The position numbers and the translations under genes were made by a program. 64,000 nt of DNA from positions 36,855 to 100,854 of the forward strand of contig CAYQIM010000058.1 of assembly GCA_964417555.1 (NCBI GenBank). The letters are read 5' to 3'. A model generated the notes under the pieces. It searched no databases, was not told where the DNA came from, and saw nothing but the letters and a program-made list of their open reading frames with translations. Source of the DNA: CAYQIM01 sp964417555. Its GTDB lineage: Bacteria > Pseudomonadota > Gammaproteobacteria > Diplorickettsiales > Diplorickettsiaceae. This document shows positions 1-8,124 of the stretch, piece after piece (position 1 is the first letter of the stretch; the number at the start of each line of letters is the position of its first letter).

Positions 1-140
1 AAGGTAACAGGTCGTATGCTCAGTCTTATTTGGATTAGCGGTTAAACCGTTCCTTAGTAGTTCAAACCCTTAGCCTATAAAAAATTAATTATTTTGTTTG
101 AGTTCTAGGCGGACCAGACACAGGTTTTATTGTACTTTTC

Positions 141-169
141 TTGTACAATTCCACTCCTTCCCTTATACT
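141..169 (+). promoter_or_regulatory. Sigma70-like promoter for the outer-membrane protein gene
   Basis: TTGTAC at 141-146 and TATACT at 164-169 are separated by exactly 17 bases, an almost ideal sigma70 arrangement. The proposed start codon of the downstream outer-membrane protein gene lies about 30 bases beyond the -10 box. No experimental support; inferred from sequence alone. Confidence 0.5.
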
Positions 170-199
170 TACGTTCAATAAAAAATAATAAAAATAACC

Positions 200-840
200 A
201 TGAATCGCTATTTGTTGGCCTGTCTGTTCGGGCTATTCACTACATCGCTCTTTGCGGATCCCCTTCCACAAGAACTATCAATAAACAACCCTCTTGATAA
301 TAAACGATGGGAGTACTGGTTTACCACAGTTGGATGACCAACAATAATATTGGGGCTGTACTAACAGACCAAAATGTCCACTTAAAATATGGAACTATAA
401 ATTCGATTGATTTATCTTATCAACTAGCGCCACAAAACCCTTTGCGTCGTTTTTTTCAGCCGCTAGTAAGTACCGTAGAAATAACAGGAAATATCTCCCA
501 ACGACGTGATCCCAACGGCCTGATCTATGAGTTCGACCCTTATTTAAATTTCCGCTGGAAAAACTTCCCTTGGGACAAGGTCATTACAACAACATTTTCA
601 ATGGGTGATGGCCTTTCTTATGCAACCGGGACACCTTTACGCGAACAACATGACTCAACTAATAATAATGCAAAACACCTATTAAATTTTTTAGTTCTGG
701 AAGCTAGTTTCGCCGTACCTAAATATCCTGACTTTCAACTTGTCACTAGAATTAACCACCGCTGCGGCGCCTGGGGTTTGTTTGGAGCAGGTAATTTAAG
801 CTCTAACGCCATCGGTGTAGGAATACGCTATCTATTTTAA
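200..840 (+). pseudogene. Outer-membrane beta-barrel protein, frameshifted
   Basis: Two reading frames join into one protein of about 213 residues. The ATG at 200 opens a typical signal peptide (MNRYLLACLFGLFTTSLFA) and runs to a TGA at 335-337. The neighbouring frame, open from before 307 to 840, continues with beta-barrel-like sequence: alternating hydrophobic strands and a terminal aromatic residue (GVGIRYLF), as in outer-membrane proteins. One missing base near 320-335 would restore the frame. The C-terminal segment with an HR...G...SSN arrangement is faintly reminiscent of PagL-type lipid A deacylases, but this is only a guess. It could be a decayed gene or hold a sequencing error. Confidence 0.6.
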
Positions 841-992
841 TTTTATTTTGCGCCAAAAAGAATATTTTTACTGTAACGCGCAGCCGGATTTACAGGATCA
901 AAGTTTACGTATATGTCAACTAAGTATCGCAGATAAAAACGGCAACAAAGCGGTAAACTAAAAGACGGCTTTTCGCGAAAGGTCTAATTTAT

Positions 993-1226
993 TTAATTGG
1001 CCGGCGCGCTAGGCCCTGAAGGTTTAGTTATCTGTCCCTCTACTAACTTCATATCAGCGAGTAGAGAAGGACCTGGCTGTGTTTCTGTCATTTCCTCAAC
1101 AATTCCTCTAAAAAAACCTGGGTTTGACGAACCAAAATTTTTAACTTGATTTTCCATTTCAGAAGGCGCAGTGCTAGCTTTATTTCTTCTCGCTTTCTTA
1201 ATTATATCGCTTTTAACATGTTCCAT
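993..1226 (-). CDS. Small hypothetical protein, 77 aa
   Basis: I do not recognise this protein. It is polar, with a basic N-terminus (KSDIIKKARRNK) and a Pro/Gly/Ser-rich tail ending in SGPSAPAN, so it is probably mostly disordered. There is no signal peptide or membrane segment. No convincing Shine-Dalgarno sequence precedes the ATG; the upstream region is an A/T homopolymer stretch. It stands alone between the outer-membrane protein gene and the CorB-like gene. Small disordered proteins of this kind are often secreted effectors in intracellular Legionellales, but nothing here proves that. Confidence 0.4.
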   Translation of the reverse strand: MEHVKSDIIKKARRNKASTAPSEMENQVKNFGSSNPGFFRGIVEEMTETQPGPSLLADMKLVEGQITKPSGPSAPAN

Positions 1227-1380
1227 AAGAAAGTTTTTTTTTTACAAATCCATTTCTATTTTTCCGTTTTGCGTGAACCATTTTATAACCTTAAAAAAAA
1301 ATTAAAATAAATAAATTCTCATTAAGTATAACAACTATTTATTTTTTTTCAAAAATTTTTTAAAAAAAGAAATTTTAATT

Positions 1381-2649
1381 TTAAGAGAGTAAAGATAAAA
1401 CTGGCTTTGGAAATATTTTTACAGTTTTGATTCGGTTATTTTTTACAGCAATGACTTCCATTCTTTTATTTTCTAATTGTAGCTCAGTACCCACTTTGGG
1501 AATGACTTCAAGCTGTTCGATAATAAGACCGCTTAAGGTTTTAGGGCCTCGTAAAGGCAAATCACATTTTAATTGGCGGTTTAAATCTCGCAATGAAATC
1601 CCTCCGTCCACTAAATAACTTCCATCAGATTGCAGAATAACGGCACGACGCATTAAAGCTGTATCTGTGGTAAATTCCCCAACAATTTCTTCTAAAATAT
1701 CTTCCAAAGTAATCAGTCCTTGGATCTCACCGTATTCATTCACCACTAAACCAATACGGTGTTTTTCTCGGCGAAAATTTAATAACTGCGTACTTAATGC
1801 GGTTGCTTCTGGAATAAAATGGACTTCTTCAGCCGCTTTAAGCAGTACCTCTTTACTTAACTGCTCTTCACTTAAGCTATTTAAAACTCTACGAAAATGT
1901 AAAATACCCACAATATCGTCAATAGAACCCCGATAAATAGGTAAACGAGTATATTGGCTCTTAATTAATTCTTTTAAAATAATGTCCCAAGGTTCGTTGA
2001 TATCGATACCTATAATTTCTTGCCGAGGAATCATAATGTCCTCTACAGTGACTTTTTCTAATTCTAATACTTTTAATAACATGCTCTGATAATCACTGGG
2101 CATATGCCCAGTACTTTCACGAAGCAAACTACCTAATTCTTCACGAGACAACTGTTCAACCTTTAATTTTGAAATTCTTACACCGAATAAACGCAAGCTT
2201 GCATTGGCAATAAGATTCGTTATCCATACGAAAGGATATAAAATATGCAATAAAATAATGAGCGGCCATACTGAAAAAAATGCAATCGGTAGTGGGTACA
2301 ATGTCGCTAAAGTCTTCGGCGCTACTTCGCCAAAAATTAAAACAACAAAGGTAAGTGCCAAGGTTGCAAAAAAAACACCCGTTTGTCCAAAGTAATGGAC
2401 GGCAATCAGTGTCGCCACAGCAGCGGCAAAGATGTCAGCAAAGGTTCCACATAAAAGAATAACTCCTAGCAAACGATCCGGTCGCTTTAGGAGTTCTTGT
2501 ACACGTTTCGCTAAATAATGATTATGTCGGACTAAATAACGTAAACGGTAGCGGTTAAGCGATAACATAGCCGCTTCTGCCAATGAAAAAAAGACTGTAC
2601 ACAAAAGTAAAGCGACTAATAAAACAATGAGAAATTTAAATGAATGCAC
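1381..2649 (-). CDS. CorB/CNNM-type CBS-domain membrane protein (YfjD family)
   Basis: A 422-residue protein with the full architecture of the CNNM/CorB family linked to Mg2+/Co2+ efflux. The N-terminal DUF21 region (about residues 1-175) holds four hydrophobic segments. A cytoplasmic CBS pair follows (about 200-325, with VEDIMIPRQEI and YTRLPIYRGS), and then a CorC_HlyC domain (about 340-415). The sequence GLVVNEYGEIQGLITLEDI is typical of the second CBS motif. It is followed on the same strand by the YpjD-like fragment's neighbour position: genes run ypjD-like then this one, opposite to ffh. The yfjD-ypjD-ffh neighbourhood is conserved in gammaproteobacteria, which supports the call. Confidence 0.9.
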   Translation of the reverse strand: MHSFKFLIVLLVALLLCTVFFSLAEAAMLSLNRYRLRYLVRHNHYLAKRVQELLKRPDRLLGVILLCGTFADIFAAAVATLIAVHYFGQTGVFFATLALTFVVLIFGEVAPKTLATLYPLPIAFFSVWPLIILLHILYPFVWITNLIANASLRLFGVRISKLKVEQLSREELGSLLRESTGHMPSDYQSMLLKVLELEKVTVEDIMIPRQEIIGIDINEPWDIILKELIKSQYTRLPIYRGSIDDIVGILHFRRVLNSLSEEQLSKEVLLKAAEEVHFIPEATALSTQLLNFRREKHRIGLVVNEYGEIQGLITLEDILEEIVGEFTTDTALMRRAVILQSDGSYLVDGGISLRDLNRQLKCDLPLRGPKTLSGLIIEQLEVIPKVGTELQLENKRMEVIAVKNNRIKTVKIFPKPVLSLLS

Positions 2650-2664
2650 GTGTAAAAATTTCCT

Positions 2665-3114
2665 TTAAAGCGTAGGCATGAGCAAAATTGCCCCTAAATA
2701 AATCCCACCGATTAGACTCACACCAACCAACGTCCAACGAATAACGACTTTACCGCGCCAGCCGAAATAGCTTCTCCCGACTAATAGCATTAATAGTACT
2801 GACCATGCCAATATTGACAAGAAAGTTTTTTGCCATAATCCTTCTAAAACAATAGGATGAAATAAAATAAAGCTGCTGGCTAATACTAAAGTCAGTAAAA
2901 CAATGGCCACAGTAATCAAAGTAAATAGATAGCTTTCCATCACTTCTAGTGGAGGAAAATAACGGATAAATTCAGTGGCTTGTTTGTGTTTAAGCATCCA
3001 TTCTTGACTCGCTAACAATAAGGCCTGAAATGCCGCCATACATAAGACAATGAATACAAGTGTTGAAAGAAATAAATGAACAAACTGAGTGCAGAAAACC
3101 ATCGTAAATACCAC
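2665..3114 (-). pseudogene. YpjD/CcsA-like membrane protein, N-terminally truncated
   Basis: The 149 residues match the C-terminal half of YpjD/CorE-type cytochrome c assembly-like proteins. The conserved opening FVHLFLSTLVF, the A..ALLL helix, PPLEVMESYLF and a later VVLLTL-type membrane helix followed by GWRGK are all in the expected order. Family members are about 265 residues, so roughly 115 N-terminal residues (three or four helices) are missing. Upstream, where they should be, lies a hairpin-rich non-coding stretch. The first usable start is a GTG. Position between a CorB-like gene and ffh fits the conserved ypjD slot. I read it as a decayed remnant, though a shortened functional form cannot be excluded. 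Confidence 0.65.
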
Positions 3115-3465
3115 CCTCAGCTCTAAGCTGATATACCGCTCGTGTGAAGATACGAGCGAGTTAACTTGAAAGCGCAGTGTAACCGATCATCGGGCTGCTC
3201 CAAGCAAAGCTTTTTTATGCTACCCCGCACCTATGAGGTAGATGCACGCCCCCTCACAAGACGAAGCACTGGAAAATGCTAAATAGCATTTTCCAGTGTA
3301 ATTAGGTATAGACCCTTTGCACTTAGAATTTTTGGCGGCACTGCCACTCAATTTACCATTTCGCAACCCTTGCCAAAAAGCCCAATTACTGTAAGTATAC
3401 AATAACAGAATTTTTTAAGTCATTCATTATCACTCCATCAAATCAAGCACAGAGCAAGTAAAATT
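3115..3465. other. Hairpin-rich intergenic region replacing the ypjD 5' end
   Basis: No credible gene. Two clear palindromes are present: a 7-bp stem CGCTCGT/ACGAGCG at 3137-3158 and a 15-bp perfect stem with a 2-base loop at 3267-3298 (arms CACTGGAAAATGCTA and TAGCATTTTCCAGTG). A 60-codon open frame on the minus strand (3220-3402) runs straight through the second palindrome and has no coding character. The block lies where the first third of the ypjD-like gene should be and probably also contains the ffh promoter. It may be an inserted repeat whose other copies are outside this window. Confidence 0.5.
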
Positions 3466-4821
3466 ATGTTTGATAATTTAACTGCACGTTTAACACAGTC
3501 CCTTAAAAATATTCGCGGACAAGGCCGTCTAAGTGAAAATAATATTAGAGAGAGTCTGCGTGAAGTAAAAAAAAGCTTAATTGAAGCGGATGTGGCTTAT
3601 CCTGTCGTCAAAGCCATCGTTGAACAAATCCGACAGCAAGCGCTAGGACAGAAAGTGATGTCCAGCTTAACACCGGGCCAAACCTTTATAAAAATCGTTA
3701 ATAACACCCTCACTCAAATAATGGGGAAAAATCTCTCAGAATTAAATCTTGCCATCTCTCCTCCTGCGGTTATCCTTATGGCTGGTTTACAGGGGGCAGG
3801 GAAAACAACTACGGTGGCTAAACTAGCCCTGTGGCTTAAAGAACAGAAAAATAAATCGGTTCTTGTAACCAGCACAGATATTCACCGCCCTGCCGCCATT
3901 TTACAACTTGAAAATTTGGCTCAATCGATAGATGTCAGCTTCCATCCAAGCGATGCTTCACAATCACCTATTCGCATTGCACAAACCGCTATCGAATTTG
4001 CTCGAATTAAAGGAATAGATATCGTCATCATCGATACAGCGGGTCGTTTACATATTGATGCTGCCATGATGGATGAGATTCGAGCTCTCTATAAAGCAAG
4101 CACTCCGATAGAAACCTTATTTGTTCTCGACAGTATGATGGGACAAGAAGCTGCAAAAACGGCAAAAGCTTTTGATGAAGCCGTGCCATTAACTGGTGTT
4201 ATTCTCACTAAGCTTGATGGTGATACACGTGGTGGAGCGGCTTTATCGGTAAAGTTTACGGTGGGTAAACCTATTAAGTTTATAGGTGCTGGGGAGAAAG
4301 TCTCTGCGCTAGAACCCTTCTACCCCGATAGAATTGCTTCACGCATTTTAGGAATGGGTGATATTCTTTCATTTGTGGAAGAAGTTCAACGCCATGTTGA
4401 CCAAAAATCCGTACAAAAATTGAACCAAAAGCTTCAAAAAGGGAAAAAAATTAATCTTGAAGACTTCTTAAACCAACTTCAACAAATGGATAAAATGGGT
4501 GGGATGTCACAACTTCTAAACAAACTTCCCGGCATCAATACGCCAGCCCTATTAACCTCCGCTAAAAATACCCTTAATGAAAAAGTAACCCACCAAATGA
4601 AGGCCATCCTCTATTCAATGACAAAAAAAGAACGTCATTTCCCAGATATTATCCAAGGATCACGAAAACAAAGGATTGCTGCAGGTTCTGGCACACAAAT
4701 CCAGGACGTTAATCGTCTGCTAAAGCAATTTAATCAAATGCAGAAAATGATGAAACGCTTTTCTAAGCCAGGAAGTATGAGCCAGCTCCTACAGGGACTA
4801 CAAAACCAGCCTCCTCGGTAA
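3466..4821 (+). CDS. ffh: Signal recognition particle GTPase Ffh
   Basis: Ffh binds 4.5S RNA and signal sequences of nascent inner-membrane proteins and hands ribosomes to FtsY. All parts are present in 451 residues: an N-terminal helical bundle, the G domain with P-loop GLQGAGKTTT, DTAGR, and TKLDGDTRGGAALS, and the methionine-rich M domain from about residue 300 (for example MQKMMKRFSKPGSMSQLL). Length is normal for the family. It heads the ffh-rpsP-rimM-trmD-rplS series. The stop codon TAA (4819-4821) is the first three bases of a dispersed palindromic repeat, so the C-terminus may have been re-cut by that insertion. Confidence 0.97.
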   Translation: MFDNLTARLTQSLKNIRGQGRLSENNIRESLREVKKSLIEADVAYPVVKAIVEQIRQQALGQKVMSSLTPGQTFIKIVNNTLTQIMGKNLSELNLAISPPAVILMAGLQGAGKTTTVAKLALWLKEQKNKSVLVTSTDIHRPAAILQLENLAQSIDVSFHPSDASQSPIRIAQTAIEFARIKGIDIVIIDTAGRLHIDAAMMDEIRALYKASTPIETLFVLDSMMGQEAAKTAKAFDEAVPLTGVILTKLDGDTRGGAALSVKFTVGKPIKFIGAGEKVSALEPFYPDRIASRILGMGDILSFVEEVQRHVDQKSVQKLNQKLQKGKKINLEDFLNQLQQMDKMGGMSQLLNKLPGINTPALLTSAKNTLNEKVTHQMKAILYSMTKKERHFPDIIQGSRKQRIAAGSGTQIQDVNRLLKQFNQMQKMMKRFSKPGSMSQLLQGLQNQPPR

Positions 4822-4966
4822 GAAAGGGTCTTCTTCCATGGCAGAGGATGGCTTAAAAGCATCGTTTCTGCGTTGCATGATTCACCTATACCCAGTATGC
4901 TCCGTTATGCTACTCGAAAAGCACCCTTTTTATCTCATCCTGACACAATTTGCAGACACTCTCTAA
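4819..4966 (-). repeat. Dispersed palindromic repeat, copy 1 (inverted orientation)
   Basis: On the minus strand the element reads TTTAGAGAGTG...AGGATGAGATAAAAAG...TTTTCGAGTAGCATAACGGAGCATAC... and closes with arms complementary to its start. The core matches the copies at 10844-11007, 17546-17693 and 39625-39777, including the apex CGGAGCATAC. The terminal TAAG provides the ffh stop codon. It separates ffh from rpsP, which are usually close together. Confidence 0.75.
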
Positions 4967-5125
4967 AGCCCTTCCCAAATGGTTAAAATTTGAGTAAAAT
5001 CGCCAGCTTAAATCTATTTTGATTCAACTAGAATTGGACTTAGCGCGAAAGATTGTACGTCGCCAGGTGAAAGCCGGAGTCCAGCGATTAGACATTTATA
5101 TTAAATAAAGAGGAAGACCTATTCC

Positions 5126-5413
5126 ATGGTGACCATTCGTTTAGCACGAGGGGGCAGTAAAAAACATCCCTTTTACCACATTGTTGTAACAGATAGTCGA
5201 CAACCTCGTGATGGCCGTTATATTGAACGCTTAGGGTATTATAATCCTATGTCTACAGGCAATGACGTGCCCTTAAAAATTAATGATGAAAAACGAGTTG
5301 AATATTGGCTCTCTCAGGGTGCTCAACCATCGGCACAGGTAAAATCTCTTATTAAAAAGGCCAAGAAAACTGTCTCTGTTAAAAGTACTGACCAAACTGA
5401 AACGGCTGCTTAA
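5126..5413 (+). CDS. rpsP: 30S ribosomal protein S16
   Basis: S16 binds 16S rRNA in the 30S body and is needed early in assembly. The start MVTIRLARGGSKKHPFYHIV and the following DSRQPRDGRYIERLGYYNP are signature S16 sequence. At 95 residues it is slightly longer than the common 80-85, with a Lys/Thr-rich tail. The ATG is preceded by a good ribosome-binding site (AAAGAGGAAG). It is followed after 13 bases by rimM. Between the repeat behind ffh and this gene, a 36-codon frame without a proper start (about 4994-5107) carries no recognisable domain. Confidence 0.97.
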   Translation: MVTIRLARGGSKKHPFYHIVVTDSRQPRDGRYIERLGYYNPMSTGNDVPLKINDEKRVEYWLSQGAQPSAQVKSLIKKAKKTVSVKSTDQTETAA

Positions 5414-5426
5414 ATTTTAAGTTTTG

Positions 5427-5933
5427 ATGCGAAAAAAATGGGTTTTAGTCGGTTCTATAGGGAAGCCTTATGGCGTTAAGGGGTGGGTAAAGGTCAACTC
5501 TTATACAGAGCCATCAAGCAATATTTTTCTCTACCAACCGTGGTATTTAATAGCTACCGATAAAGCACCCTACACGCTTGAAATACTCCATCATCAGATT
5601 CAGAACCAACGCCTCATAGTACAGTTTAAAAACTGCCAAACTCCTGAAATGGCCGGTCTGCTGACGAATCATAAAATCTATGTCGACCGCCAGCAATTTT
5701 CTCCGCTTACTCAGCAAGAATATTACTGGACTGACTTAGAAGGCCTCAAAGTCTATACCTGCGAAAATATTTATTTGGGAATTGTGCAAACGATCTTTGC
5801 TACGGGGTCTAATGATGTCCTCGTGATTGAAGGCAAAAAGCAATTTCTCATCCCATTTTTGTTAGATAACACGATAAAATCAATCGATTTAGCACAAGAA
5901 ACGATGATCGTTGACTGGGACCCCGACTTCTAA
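5427..5933 (+). CDS. rimM: Ribosome maturation factor RimM
   Basis: RimM assists assembly of the 30S head around S19 and 16S rRNA processing. The N-terminal RimM barrel begins VLVGSIGKPYGVKGWVKV, followed by a PRC-barrel half containing YYWTDLEGLKVY and FLIPFLLD. At about 168 residues it is full length. I chose the ATG at 5427 over the TTG at 5424. The gene lies in its standard place between rpsP and trmD. Confidence 0.95.
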   Translation: MRKKWVLVGSIGKPYGVKGWVKVNSYTEPSSNIFLYQPWYLIATDKAPYTLEILHHQIQNQRLIVQFKNCQTPEMAGLLTNHKIYVDRQQFSPLTQQEYYWTDLEGLKVYTCENIYLGIVQTIFATGSNDVLVIEGKKQFLIPFLLDNTIKSIDLAQETMIVDWDPDF

Positions 5934-5979
5934 AAACTAAACAAAAGACGATGGCTATACAAGCATTTTCAAACATTTT

Positions 5980-6711
5980 ATGGATATTCAAATAATCACC
6001 CTATTTCCGGAAATGTTCACTGCGCTAGATTCAAGCATCCCTGGTCGTGCACAAAAACAGGGACTTATTCAGCTCTCCTATTTAAATCCCAGAGATTATA
6101 CCCGCGATAAACATAAAACGGTTGATGATAAGCCCTATGGAGGTGGTCCGGGGATGGTGATGAAATTTCAACCCTTACAAACGGCAATACAGATAGCAAA
6201 ACAGCAACGTCCAGGCCCTGTTAGTTATTTATCCCCTCAGGGTAAGCAATTCGACCAAGCCACCGCGCAGCAATTAAGCCAACGCAGCAGTCTTATTTTA
6301 ATCGCGGGTCGCTACGAAGGCATTGACCAACGACTTATTGATAAAGAAGTCGACGAAGAATGGTCCGTAGGGGACTTTATCTTAAGCGGAGGGGAACTGG
6401 CTGCGATGTGTCTAATTGACGCCATTGTTCGCTTGTTAGAAGGCGCTCTAGGCGACTCCGAATCTGCCTTACAAGATTCTTTTAGCAGCCCTTTATTAGA
6501 CTACCCTCATTATACTCGGCCTGCAGAAATAGAAAATCAAGCTGTCCCTGCTGTTTTACTGGAGGGGAACCATGAAGCTATTTCGCGTTGGCGCTTAAAA
6601 CAAGCTTTAGGTCGAACCTGGCTACGACGCCCTGATTTACTAAAAAAGCATATACTTAGCGAACAAGAGCAGGTATTATTGGCTGAATTCATCCATGAGT
6701 ATAGCGAATAA
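5980..6711 (+). CDS. trmD: tRNA (guanine37-N1)-methyltransferase
   Basis: TrmD is a SPOUT (trefoil-knot) enzyme that methylates G37 next to the anticodon using S-adenosylmethionine and so prevents +1 frameshifting. The protein begins MDIQIITLFPEMF and contains VDDKPYGGGPGMVM, LIAGRYEGIDQR, EEWSVGDFILSGGE and a DYPHYTRPAE motif, all characteristic. At 243 residues it is the usual length. It is followed closely by rplS. Confidence 0.97.
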   Translation: MDIQIITLFPEMFTALDSSIPGRAQKQGLIQLSYLNPRDYTRDKHKTVDDKPYGGGPGMVMKFQPLQTAIQIAKQQRPGPVSYLSPQGKQFDQATAQQLSQRSSLILIAGRYEGIDQRLIDKEVDEEWSVGDFILSGGELAAMCLIDAIVRLLEGALGDSESALQDSFSSPLLDYPHYTRPAEIENQAVPAVLLEGNHEAISRWRLKQALGRTWLRRPDLLKKHILSEQEQVLLAEFIHEYSE

Positions 6712-6726
6712 GATTTGGAGTTAGCG

Positions 6727-7128
6727 ATGAGTAATCACATACAAACGATTGAACAAGAACAAATGAAGCAAAATTTTCCCCCTTTTAGCGTGGGCGACAC
6801 CATTATCGTAAAAGTGAGGGTTAAAGAAGGCACCCGTGAACGACTACAAGCCTTTGAAGGCGTTGTTATTGCGCGACGTAACCGTGAATTTAACTCATCC
6901 TTTACCGTTAGAAAAATATCACATGGAGAAGGTGTAGAACGTGTTTTTGCGCTCTATAGTCCTTTAATAGTAGACATAAAAATAAAGCGTCGTGGCGATG
7001 TTCGTAAAGCAAAACTCTATCATTTACGAAATCTTCGTGGCAAAGCAGCGCGTATTAAAGAAAAATTAGAAGGTACAAAACCAGAGTTATCTAAAGTAGA
7101 AAATAACAATCATCTAACCGAAGCTTAA
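6727..7128 (+). CDS. rplS: 50S ribosomal protein L19
   Basis: L19 lies at the 30S-50S interface. Typical sequence includes FPPFSVGDTIIVKVRVKEG, RLQAFEGVVIARR, FTVRKISHGEGVERVF and RRGDVRKAKLYHLRNLRGKAARIKE. The ATG at 6727 is preferred to an in-frame TTG at 6715 because the GGAG at 6716-6719 then serves as the ribosome-binding site. The protein has a C-terminal extension of about 20 residues (ending NNNHLTEA) beyond the usual end. It closes the ffh-to-rplS series and is followed by a 16-bp inverted repeat. Confidence 0.96.
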   Translation: MSNHIQTIEQEQMKQNFPPFSVGDTIIVKVRVKEGTRERLQAFEGVVIARRNREFNSSFTVRKISHGEGVERVFALYSPLIVDIKIKRRGDVRKAKLYHLRNLRGKAARIKEKLEGTKPELSKVENNNHLTEA

Positions 7129-7140
7129 ATATACGCGAAG

Positions 7141-7204
7141 CAATCAAATTTTTGACAAGACGCCAAGAAAACAAAGCATGGAAATGTAGTCAAAAATTTG
7201 ATTG
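7141..7204. repeat. 16-bp perfect inverted repeat downstream of rplS
   Basis: CAATCAAATTTTTGAC at 7141-7156 is repeated in exact inverse at 7189-7204 with 32 bases between. It lies 12 bases after the rplS stop and may end the ribosomal-protein transcript, although the loop is long and there is no clean T-run after it. Confidence 0.6.
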
Positions 7205-7310
7205 TAAAGAATATACATAGGTCACTTTCCTCCCTATGCCATGAAGTAATGATTGAAGTTGTACAACCACAATTTCAATCATCGATACTTTACCAAATTC
7301 CGATTGTTTT

Positions 7311-7805
7311 ATGAAAGCGAATAAAAACAACTCAGAATATACAGCAATTGTACAAACACCTGTCGGTAAAATTGGCATTGTTGCCAGACAAATTCTCACA
7401 CATATTGAATTCTTAAACGATAATGCTCGCTTACGCACTTCCACAGAATCCATAGTGGTTCAAATTGTCAATGAACTAAATTATTATTTTAAAGATCCAG
7501 ACTTTAAATTTACGATTCCTTATCAAGTTGCTGGAACTGCTTTCCAAAAACAGGTATGGAATGCATTACTACAGCTATCTGTTGGCGAAACTATCACTTA
7601 TGGTGAACTAGCCAAACAATTAAAAACAGGAGCCAGAGCTATTGGTAACGCTTGTAGAATGAATCCATTACCCCTATTTATTCCTTGTCATCGTGTACTT
7701 GCTCAACATGGACTCGGTGGTTTCAATGGAGTTCGTACAGGAAAAAAACTTGCGATTAAACAATGGTTATTAACACATGAAGTCCCAAGACTTACCCAAC
7801 AATAA
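7311..7805 (+). CDS. ogt: Methylated-DNA--protein-cysteine methyltransferase
   Basis: This suicide enzyme takes the alkyl group from O6-alkylguanine (and O4-alkylthymine) onto its own cysteine, repairing DNA directly. The C-terminal DNA-binding and active-site domain is clear: FQKQVWNALLQLSVGETITY, AIGNACRMNPLPLFIPCHRV with the acceptor Cys in PCHRV, and GGFNGVRTGKKLAIKQWLL. At 164 residues it is the size of Ogt rather than Ada. The stop codon is directly followed by an inverted-repeat element, so the gene is transcriptionally isolated from what follows. Confidence 0.95.
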   Translation: MKANKNNSEYTAIVQTPVGKIGIVARQILTHIEFLNDNARLRTSTESIVVQIVNELNYYFKDPDFKFTIPYQVAGTAFQKQVWNALLQLSVGETITYGELAKQLKTGARAIGNACRMNPLPLFIPCHRVLAQHGLGGFNGVRTGKKLAIKQWLLTHEVPRLTQQ

Positions 7806-7953
7806 TAGACCTCTTGCATAACTCTGCGTAAAAGGCTTGATTTCAGCGTTAAACAACGATACTCTACGGTCCTCATTTACCCACGTAATCCGGTTCCTCG
7901 ATTATCGTTTGCCTTGAACTCAAGTCTTTTACTTGGTTATGCAAAGAGGTCTA
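7806..7953. repeat. MITE-like element with IS5-type ends
   Basis: The ends are TAGACCTCTTGCATAAC (7806-7822) and the inverse of TAGACCTCTTTGCATAAC (7936-7953), identical apart from one T. The interior is also an imperfect palindrome: GTAAAAGGCTTGA...TTCA on the left pairs with a matching stretch on the right. It is about 148 bp and codes for nothing. GACCTCTTTGCA-like ends resemble IS5/IS1031-group insertion sequences, which suggests a non-autonomous derivative. A target duplication is not clear. Confidence 0.65.
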
Positions 7954-8043
7954 ATATCTTAATTTTAAAAAAATTAATAAAATCACAAAGTGTTATATTT
8001 AAAAAAAGTTAAAAAAAAATGCTTTAGTAACTCAGAGAGAAGA

Positions 8044-8071
8044 TGTAAGTATTTGCGTAAACTTGTGTAAG
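8044..8071 (+). promoter_or_regulatory. Possible GacA/LetA-type activator box
   Basis: TGTAAG (8044-8049), six bases, then CGTAAA (8056-8061) resembles the GacA/LetA upstream activating sequence TGTAAG-N6-CTTACA, with four of six matches in the right half. A second TGTAAG follows at 8066-8071. It sits about 60-80 bases before the likely start of the GGA-rich RNA, the usual distance for rsmY/rsmZ genes. Suggestive rather than proven. Confidence 0.4.
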
Positions 8072-8124
8072 TAAAAACTGAAGCAGTTAATAGCCCATTG
8101 TAATAAATATTAAGTTTGTTAATC

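Noticed and set aside
3220..3402. 60-codon minus-strand frame upstream of ffh
   Set aside because: It crosses a perfect 32-base palindrome, has no ribosome-binding site and no protein character; treated as part of a non-coding block.
4994..5107. 36-codon frame before rpsP with helical, basic sequence
   Set aside because: No ATG/GTG start and no ribosome-binding site; probably leader sequence or a gene fragment too short to name.
7190..7453. 87-codon minus-strand frame opposite the start of ogt
   Set aside because: Antisense to a clear conserved gene, with no ribosome-binding site or domain.
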